DNA of 64,000 nt from Todiramphus chloris collaris (lineage: Eukaryota; Chordata; Aves; Coraciiformes; Alcedinidae), in NCBI GenBank assembly GCA_025345505.1, contig JANVCC010000174.1, forward strand, positions 3,506,893 to 3,570,892, in the 5' to 3' direction. Below the pieces are notes generated by a model. It was not told the DNA's origin. It did not search any database and worked only from the letters and a program-made list of their open reading frames with translations. This document shows positions 48,601 through 64,000 of the stretch, piece after piece (the first letter of the stretch is position 1; each line of letters starts with the position of its first letter). A program made the position numbers and the translations under genes.

Positions 48601-51600
48601 GTGTATGTTCTCTCCTTCTCTTTTTCCTTGGCACCCAGCCCTGACACAAGTCTGCAGAATGCAGCTGGCTATGATTCCCAGCCAGCCTGGCTATGGCCAC
48701 AGCCACAGCCAGCTCCTGGCAAACACCTCGGCCTTTCCTAGTGCAAAGGGAGCTCTAGCTCAGCCTTCTTCCATTGCATCTTATATATCATGTACCCAGC
48801 ATGTGGCATTTGATGCTCCTTCTGGGGAAGTACCTTCAAATATTGTGAAACCAAGGCGTTTATTTGAGATGACATCAGGTTCTCTGCTAGCATCTGCTTG
48901 CTCTTCACTCAGCTGAATTGGCAACTGCTGACTTGTCTCACCCTTTGGCACCATCTTCTGAGCCGAGTTCTGCAGGACCCCACCTGCCCCACAGTCACCA
49001 AGCATCAGCCACTTCCATATTCAGAGCTACACCTTTCTGAATTGAAACAAGGTCCTGGACAACTTTCTTCAGCAGGGAAGGCTTTGAGCCCGGAGTCCTG
49101 TGACTTCCTCAGCACTGAATATAATATGCAGGTGACCAGAGGCAGTGATCTCAAACCTTGAATGTCCACCCTGGTGATGGAGAAGTGTGTGTCCCCCTCC
49201 CAGAACCACAGTTCTCCTCCCATCCATATCAAAGTAGGGCAATGGAGCCACGAAGCAGAAGTCCCAAGTCCTAGCTGAAGCTTCTGCAGAGAGGGGGTCA
49301 CATACCCAGAGCTCGAACAGCTTCATCTGCTGCCTGCCTGTATTTCTTACACACATCATGAACCAAACAGCATTCCTGAGAGTCTAATCTTGGCCTTGCC
49401 AGCATTCACGGGGTGCTGGCAAACTCGTGGCTGCAAAATGGTGTTTCAAGTCCCCGGGAGGCAGGAGGTGGAAGGCAAGCGTGTCACCAGCTGTCTCTGC
49501 CTGGGTCTAAAACAAGAGATTAACTCGCTGCTCCCCTCGGGGAACAAGGAGGTGCTGGGAAGTGCCCACCATGGGCATCTGTTTCCTGGGGTTTATTGCC
49601 CTCTTTGTCAGCTCAAGACATCTATAATCTGGCAACAAGGGGCAGAGCTACTTGCCCTGGGCTTCCCGCAGCCCGCCCCTCAGGCTTTGCCCTGGCACTT
49701 CAATCTGCCCGATCTCTTTGCAGTGTCCCTGGGACCTGCCTCCAAGCCCGCTGCTTTTCACCCCACTTTTGGCACAGGGGCCTCTCCTCTGTCCCCTGCT
49801 CCTCTGCAGCTTGGCCGCTGGTGTTTGCGGGGCTCAGAGAAGGGTGCGCTGCTGCCTCCCCCTCCGAGCCCCGGCCGGGCAGAGCTGCCCTGGGTGGGAG
49901 CGGGCAGGGCACAGAGGAGGAAAATTTTCCTGCCTGCCTGGGAGAGCCAAAGAACAGCTCAGAGGAAAAACTGAGGCTGGTTTCTTTTGAACGGGGAAAT
50001 TGGCAGGGACTCGGAGCAGCTCGGAGGAGGAGAGCTGATCTTCTCCCAGCTACAGGACGAGTCTGAGTGGGCAAGGCTACCTCCTGTTCCCGTGCAGGTC
50101 TGGGCAGAGATTTGTGCCTCCCTTTGCCTCCGTGCCATGGGCAGGCACTCAGAGCTAGTTAGACCACTCTGTGAATTGCTTAGGCTTGAGCTGGAGGGTT
50201 CTTATTGTAAGGTTTCTGAGCAAATGAACTTCTCTGAGGCTCAGGATGCTTTTAAAGATCCTTTTCCTTGAGGAAACACGAACATCTCTTGAGCATCTAA
50301 GAGCATCTCTAAGAGCATCTTTATGTCTTCCTATGCCACTTCCCTGGAGCTACACACACTCTTGCATGTTTCTGCCCCTCTAGAAGACCAGAGAACAGTG
50401 GAATTGTGCCCAAGATGGGCTCGGGAGGCCATGCGTGTCAGAAAGGTCAAGTAGCAGAGGAAGCTGGGGGAGCTGCAGAGCTGTCAGAAGAGGTATTTGT
50501 GTCTGGCCTTTGGGGTCTAGAGCTGAAAGGTAGCCCAGTCCTTGAAGAGAAGCCTCTGTGCAGGCAGAGAGAAGGGCGAGATGGCGCAAGAGTGGCTCTA
50601 AATGTTGAATGTCAGGGAACAATGGAGCTCTGTGAATCGCTGCAGGGTGTGACTTCAGCTGGGATGAATGTGGCCAGCTCAGCAGATGTTGGATGGTCCT
50701 CGGTTGCTGCCCTTTCTTCCTGTCCACGAGGTACAGGCAGAGAGCAGGAAGAAATGTATTTCTTCACGCTCTGGGCTGCTTCACACACATGACAGAATTT
50801 GTGCTCCTGGCCCTTTCAGAGCATGCCTGGCTCACGGAATTGCCGGGAAGGGGGTTGGCTATACCTGGATGACTTCAGCTGCCATCCAGAGTTGCTGTAG
50901 CAACATCTGCCGTCCAGAAGGGTCTGCATTTGAAATGTGCTGTGTTCTGCGTATTGAGGTCAGCACTGATTTCTTCTTGCTGCTCTTTTCCTTCCAGATG
51001 TCATCCAGGCAAATCGGCTCCATGCAGTAGAGATCACCTCAAGCAGCTTCCGGCTGATGTGGCCCAAACTCCTCTCCCAAGAATCCGACTACTACATCCT
51101 AGAGTACGCCCCAGTAGATGATCTAGCGAGGAAGAGGACAAAGCAAGTGTCTGGGGCTCATACAAGCCTCATGCTAAGCAACCTTGCACCAGAAACCACT
51201 TATGAGGTGGCACTCATTCCAGAATCCAACGTCCACTACTTCCCTCCCCAGACCACGAGGGTCACTACTCTGGCAGGTAAAACGTGCACGGTCAGGACCA
51301 AGGGGAAATCTCCGCTCCTCTGAGCCTCACGTGTATAAAGCAAGCAGGACAGCCCTTGGTCTGCATCCCACAGCCTCCCAGTCTGACTGGAGGAGGCAGA
51401 TGGTTGTGGTCAGGACAGAACATAATGAGCTGCTTTATGTGGGTTCCTGCCAAAGGGGAATTTTGACCTTCATGGCTTGAGCAGCTGCTGTGGGAACAAG
51501 GAGATCCCTGTCTCCCACCTGAGCCTGCAGGAACAGCTAGGGGACAGTAATGCTCGTGAAGCAGGTGAATGCTGCTTCTACAGGCAGGTGTATCCCCTGT

Positions 51601-53397
51601 GTAAGAGGGAAGGAAAGGAGGAGAAGCCAGCGCCTCTGTGTACGTGGGTCATTTGGGCCAGAGGAATAACTCAAATTTATGCTGGATAGCAACACGTCAA
51701 AAAATGGCACACTGAAAATCTGAGCACAGGGGACAAAGTCAAGATGAACTTGCATCCAATATTAATTTCCTGAGTAGTTTTGCCAGCTCCGTGCTGCACA
51801 GGTAGCGAAAGTGTTTTCTCAGGGCTGAGCTGGGTTGTGCTGACTGGGATGACTATCAACATCCCCTTGCTGGATGGATTTTCTTTCACCTCCTGGAGGC
51901 TGATACGGTGCAGGTCAATTCTGCTCCTCTGACATCATTCTAACCCCCTGAATTCCATACTCATTCCTGTCTTTTCACATTGCTTTCAGAGGAAATCAGC
52001 CCAGCTCAGATTCTCATCTCAGAGTCTGGCCCTCACAGCTTCCACATCAGCTGGGGTCCTACACCGGGCAGCGTGATCAGCTATCAGATCCTGTATGGAC
52101 CGCTCCCTGGGAACTCCGTGGAGCTGCTGGAGGTGGAAGGCAAGCACAACAGCACTGTGGTGGAGAATCTGTCACCCAACACAACCTATCTGGTGACCGT
52201 GACCGCAGTCTACCGGTCGGGAAAGGAGAAATCCCTGTCAGCTAAAGCATGCACTCAGGAAGGTGAGTGAGGAGCTCTCTGCTGATGGGAAACTCCCTGG
52301 GCACAAGGAGTCTCTGCAGTGTGCCTGTTTCTTTGCACAGATCATCTGCCTCCAGGGGAATCCAGGGTACTCAGCCCAGTTACCTGGGGAGGGACGAGAG
52401 AAGGGGAAAGAGGAACAAGGAACTAGTTGGTAAGGACCACAAATAACATGAATAAGTAACATGAATCTCCTTTCTCTAGAGGGCTCCAAAGTGAGGCACC
52501 TTCGCTTTGAAGACATGGGCCCCAACACCCTGAAAGCCTCCTGGGACTCTGCTGATGGGAAGGTCCTTGGTTACAGAGTCAGATGCCGGCGGCAAACCGG
52601 CCCTTCGTCCGTCATCAGCGTTTCGCCGCAGATCCACAGCGTGCTCCTTACGGACCTGGCTTTGGGCACCACTAACAAAGTGTGTGTGAAGCCCGTGTAC
52701 AAGAACCAGCCGGGCAAAGGGCTCTGCCGCATGGTGCACATGCAGCCAGGTGAGCTGGGCTGCGAGGCAGAATCCTGGGGCGCTTTAGCCGAGGGAAAAT
52801 GTCCTGAAGGGCACTAAGGTGCTGGAGATCCAGCACAGAGGGGCCCTTATGGTGAAATACTCTGTGGTCATCAGCTAGTTTGTCAACAGGGCTTCATCGC
52901 GGCCACCAGCCCAAAAGGCACTGTCCAAAGATGGGCTCTTCCTCTATTTTTAAGAGCAACACTCCTCCTAGTGGTGTTAGGAGACAAACTATACAGTGGA
53001 GACAGTCCTGCAAGTGACTGTGGGATAACAAGCGGGGGAAGACTGCCAAAAGCTGGCATTGGGCACTGGAAGTGTTGTTTAGAAGTCATTTGAACTGTTG
53101 GCTACCCGTCACTTTTCACCGTGGCAGGGACACTGCCTGGAAGCCACTTACTGTCAGGAAACACAAAGGGATTCCTGATGGGCTGCAGTGAGGTAGGAGC
53201 TAAAAAGCAGCTGTGTGACAGTACAGAATCTCACAGCCTCTCTCCCAGCAAGAGGCTTGAGTGGTAGCAAAGTTGACCCCAGGGATGAGATCTCTGACTC
53301 AGTCAGATCTGGAGGGTGGGTGGATAAAGCCAATGTTCTTTTTGTGTCCTTCCCAGCTTCAGAGGCCAGAGGATATATGCACAGACAGAGAGCGTGA
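39617..53397 (+). CDS. VWA1: von Willebrand factor A domain-containing 1 (WARP)
   Basis: VWA1/WARP is a secreted extracellular-matrix protein of cartilage and basement membranes that binds perlecan and collagen VI. Exons 39617-39689, 46251-46814, 50998-51276, 51990-52262, 52480-52749 and 53357-53397 join in frame, each junction in phase 1, to about 499 residues. Residues 1-18 are a signal peptide (MLAKTVLSLGLWLQLAVG). The VWA domain covers about 35-212, with the MIDAS residues D42-S44-S46 (LLDSSGSVS), T113/T115 (GDTNTGK) and D146 (WVTDG). Three FN3-type domains follow at about 214-305, 307-396 and 398-486. The human protein as I know it has two FN3 domains. N-glycosylation motifs NST and NTT occur in the second. 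The last exon, a 13-residue tail, is inferred from splice signals only; without it the frame would run on to a stop at 52815-52817. Confidence 0.93.
39690..46250 (+). other. VWA1 intron 1 (6.6 kb)
   Basis: No further exon recognised. It includes a run of A at about 42437-42450 and a short (AAT)n microsatellite at 46081-46098. Confidence 0.6.
46251..46814 (+). CDS. VWA1: VWA1 exon 2 (VWA domain)
   Basis: Residues 25-212 plus one base. It holds the whole VWA domain; VPKVLVWVTDG and VTVFIVSTGRGNYLELSAAA are family signatures. Acceptor TGCTAG|GTGCCC, donor CTAG|GTACAG. Confidence 0.97.
46815..50997 (+). other. VWA1 intron 2 (4.2 kb)
   Basis: No exon recognised. A small duplication of AGAGCATCTCTAAG-like units sits at about 50288-50320. 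Confidence 0.6.
50998..51276 (+). CDS. VWA1: VWA1 exon 3 (first FN3 domain)
   Basis: Residues 213-305. HAVEITSSSFRLMWPKLL opens the domain and YEVALIPESNVHYFPPQTTR closes it. Acceptor TTCCAG|ATGTC, donor GCAG|GTAAAA. Confidence 0.96.
51990..52262 (+). CDS. VWA1: VWA1 exon 4 (second FN3 domain)
   Basis: Residues 306-396. SFHISWGPTPGSVISYQILY and TYLVTVTAVYRSGKEKSLSA show the FN3 Trp and Tyr core residues. Acceptor TTTCAG|AGGAA, donor GAAG|GTGAGT. Confidence 0.96.
52480..52749 (+). CDS. VWA1: VWA1 exon 5 (third FN3-type domain)
   Basis: Residues 397-486. VRHLRFEDMGPNTLKASWDS, then GYRVRCRRQTG and VLLTDLALGTTNKVCVKPVY, fit the FN3 strand pattern. Same phase (1-1) and size (270 bp) as the neighbouring FN3 exons. 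Acceptor CTCTAG|AGGGC, donor CCAG|GTGAGC. The frame is open through all 270 bases, with both splice sites intact. Confidence 0.88.
53357..53397 (+). CDS. VWA1: VWA1 exon 6 (short C-terminal tail, tentative)
   Basis: A strong pyrimidine tract (TTCTTTTTGTGTCCTTCCCAG) ends at 53356. In phase 1 the exon reads A-S-E-A-R-G-Y-M-H-R-Q-R-A and TGA. A second acceptor CTTCAG ends at 53362, which would drop two residues. The tail has no domain to confirm it; another acceptor (for example near 53127) cannot be excluded. Confidence 0.5.
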
Positions 53398-53724
53398 CGG
53401 GCGCTGGAGTGACCCTACACCAGGCAGAGCAAGGAGCCTTGCTTGGACACGGACAAAAACGAGGGCTCAGGGGAGGAAACCAGGAAGCTCACAGATCATC
53501 TCCCAGCCTGCGCTGTCTGCTGAAGTGTCCTGGTTGTCAAGCCTAAAGGCTGTCCCCAGCCAGCTCCTCCCAAAGCTCAAAGGTTTGGTTTGGCTGGATG
53601 GGACGACCAAGCCGACTAATAGACCCCAAAGCTGTACCCTCTTCTATATAAGTATGTCTGACAAATAACAAAAGGCACAGTGGTGACCCCTCACTATCGC
53701 TTGCTTACTGCCTGTTCTCTATTT

Positions 53725-53730
53725 ATTAAA
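53725..53730 (+). terminator. VWA1: Possible poly(A) signal of VWA1
   Basis: ATTAAA about 330 bp past the proposed stop, in an AT-rich patch. It is the commonest variant of the canonical hexamer. Confidence 0.45.
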
Positions 53731-53759
53731 TGTTGATACAGTTTTAAGTTTGCAGCTTA

Positions 53760-55560
53760 TGAGCATGTTCAAAACTCAGCTGTTTACTGCCCTGGCCTCT
53801 CTTTCTGGGCATCTGCACTCAGAGAAAGATTACAGGGGGTCAAATCCATTCCTACTGTCAACAGCCTGTCAAACGGACACTTGGCAAAGAGCAGCTTTCC
53901 TCCAACTCATGCAGTGTGTACTCAACAGGTAGCTCAGATTAATCAGCACGAAAATTGAGCATCTCAGGGAGGGCGGGGAAGAGCAGCGGGAGAAAGAAGA
54001 ATACAACAATATACGGTGTGCCCAGGAGAGCAGGTCAAAGCCACAGGGATTTCTGAGAAGAGAAAGAAAAAGGTTGTTAACCCACTTGGCCTTGGGCCAG
54101 GACAGGGAGACCCTTTATAACAAAGACATCCTGCCTTTTTACCAAGGGTGCGGGTGATTTGGTGTTCCCAGGAGGTCTTTTAAAGGGAACACGCCTGGCT
54201 CATGGCCATTGAGTGTCTGCGACAGACCTGCCATCAGGTTCACCAGATCAGCAGGGCCCGCAGCCATCGGAGCAGCTCTAGGGAGACTAATTAGCCTGTT
54301 CTGTGACTAATCATGGACAGGAAGCCTCCAGCTCTAGCATTCCAGACTCCATCCTCTGCGCCCTGAAAACACCTCGCACACCTTCAGCGTCTTGTCCTGG
54401 GCTTCCACCCAGTGCTAAGCTTGAGCTACACTTCACAATCAGAGGCTTAGGGGAGAAGAGAGAATCTGATTCTTTCCCTTTGGCCCCAGGCTTGAACTTG
54501 ATGTCACTAAGCTACAATTTGGAAACAGGAGCTGGGCGGGGGGGAGGGAGCGGGCAAGGATAATTTTAATACCTAGTGTCAAAGCTGTTGGAGCAGCACA
54601 GTTCCAGAATTCAGGGCTTAGGACTGTAAAGAAACGTACATCTTCTCTGGTGAGAAAACCAGCATCAGTGGGAACACTTCCCCTCAGTAATGCTTGCTCT
54701 AGTTTGAATTTATTGCTTATTTGTCCTCCACGTGGAACTTTTTATACACCAAGTTGTACATGGGAAAGCCCCCACCCAGGGGCTTTGCTCCATCCTGCGA
54801 AGCCTCCGTGCGCTCAGCCCTCCTTTTGGGGCTGAGAGGAGCTTTGTCACCTGCCCGGGCTTTTGTCACAGCGCCTGGGGTTGGCGGAGCGTTTGCCTTG
54901 GGTTGGCTCCTCGTAGGAAGCGATGGGAGCCGAGCGGTTGGGTGACTCTGAGAGAGGATTTTGTGTGATTTGCGCTCTCTCCTGCAGCGAGATCATCTCG
55001 TTCCTCCTTGCTATAGGACTTTGCATTTTGCACAACCCCCTGCGTAGTTTACTAACACATTAACGTGTCACCCCTTCCCCCGACTGTAACACACCCTTCT
55101 GAAGAGAATTAAATGCACAATACAAGAGCTGTTGGGTGACGATGTCATTCTTGATGGCAAGAAGGGGCAGACCTGTGAAGTGCGGGTTCTGTTCTGAGGG
55201 GAGGGGCGGGTTGAAAAGCCGGGGCGCTTTAAACGGCGGTGGAGGAAGAGTTGTGTCCATCGCCAGGTCCTCTGCTGCGCATGGAGCTTTACCCCCACCC
55301 CGCAAACAAAGAACCCAGTCAGAAATACAGAGATAGATCAGCCTCGATAAGGGCTCGGCTTCAGTGAGAAGTGTTCTACAAGGAGCCAAAAGGTAAATAT
55401 CCCTTAAATACCAGCAGAATTCTAAGTTGGGTGGGTAAGTTTAACTTTTGGTGTTTTCTGTTGGGTTGGTTTTTTTGTTGCCGCTTTGGTTTGGCTTTTT
55501 TTTGTGTTTTTTTTCTTGGTTGATTTGCTCTCTTCTTTATGTGCGAGGTTTTTTGGTTGG
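53760..55560. other. Intergenic interval between VWA1 and ATAD3A
   Basis: No gene recognised. Its right end (about 55440-55590) is a T/G-rich, A- and C-poor strand-skewed stretch that leads into the ATAD3A CpG island. Confidence 0.5.
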
Positions 55561-55748
55561 TTGGCTGGTTGGGCGTTGGGGAGGGCGGTGACCGACACCG
55601 CGGCGGGATTGCCTGTGCGAGCTTTGAGGACGTTTCAGGGGTTTTTTTGGTCCCGTTTTCCGATCGCTTTGCCGCCCTCTGCCGCGTCCCGGGCGCTGTG
55701 AGCGGGAGCGGCCCCGCCCGGGGCATCGCGACGCCGGTTGCTAGGGGC

Positions 55749-55762
55749 GTTCCCATAGCAAC
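55749..55762 (+). promoter_or_regulatory. X-box (RFX-type) motif
   Basis: GTTCCCATAGCAAC closely fits the imperfect palindrome GTTNCCATRGNAAC bound by RFX factors. A further GTTGCTA half-site just upstream at 55737 makes a larger inverted repeat with TAGCAAC. Confidence 0.55.
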
Positions 55763-55942
55763 GTCGGCCGCCCTCCCTCCGCCCGCCGCAGTTTGTCCCT
55801 CTCCGCTCTCCGTCCCCCGGCCCCGCGGCCCGGCCCCTCTCCCCCCTTCCTCAGCCAATCGGAAAGCTTCCGCTCGACGCGTGACGCCTGCCGCGCGCCT
55901 GCCGCCCGCCCGCCTCACTGCGCGCGTGCCGCCGGCCCCGTC

Positions 55943-64000
<8,058 letters not shown>

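Noticed and set aside
52750..52817. VWA1 ending in unspliced intron 5 (extra 23 residues)
   Set aside because: Exon 5 has a good donor (CCAG|GTGAGC) and a strong acceptor lies downstream, so splicing is more likely; kept only as an alternative.

Overview
This window is nuclear DNA from a sauropsid vertebrate, most likely a bird. The evidence is spliced genes with GT/AG introns, compact introns, three CpG-island promoters, a tail fragment of a CR1 LINE, and a gene order matching human 1p36.33 (CCNL2, MRPL20, TMEM88B, VWA1, ATAD3A). In chicken this block is, from memory, on a microchromosome. I cannot name the species. No prokaryotic features, CRISPR arrays or intact mobile elements were seen.

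Layout. Positions 1-6896 (minus) hold the first eight coding exons of cyclin L2 (CCNL2); its RS-rich C-terminal exons lie beyond position 1. Its CpG-island promoter runs to about 7270. Positions 7280-10428 (minus) hold the complete four-exon MRPL20, head-to-tail with CCNL2 and ending about 400 bp before the CCNL2 start codon. Positions 10430-15419 show no gene; human ANKRD65 would sit here and I see no trace of it. Positions 15420-19930 (plus) hold the complete two-exon TMEM88B. Positions 19930-39370 are a gene-poor interval with minisatellites and one 10-N assembly gap. Positions 39617-53397 (plus) hold VWA1 (WARP), complete except that its last short exon is uncertain. Positions 55943-64000 (plus) hold the first seven coding exons of ATAD3A, which continues past the window end.

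The genes are not an operon-like system. CCNL2 (splicing-linked cyclin), MRPL20 (mitoribosome) and ATAD3A (mitochondrial inner-membrane ATPase) are housekeeping genes with CpG islands. TMEM88B (membrane protein of the Dishevelled-binding family) and VWA1 (extracellular matrix) lack CpG islands and are probably tissue-restricted. All exon joins were checked by hand for reading frame and splice consensus.

The most interesting observations are: a 14-nt stop-introducing microexon in CCNL2 that encodes the tail I remember for a human short isoform; a 23-bp tandem repeat that copies the MRPL20 exon 1 splice donor three times; a third FN3-type domain in VWA1; and tandem acceptors six bases apart at the last VWA1 exon. 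No wholly new biological system was found.
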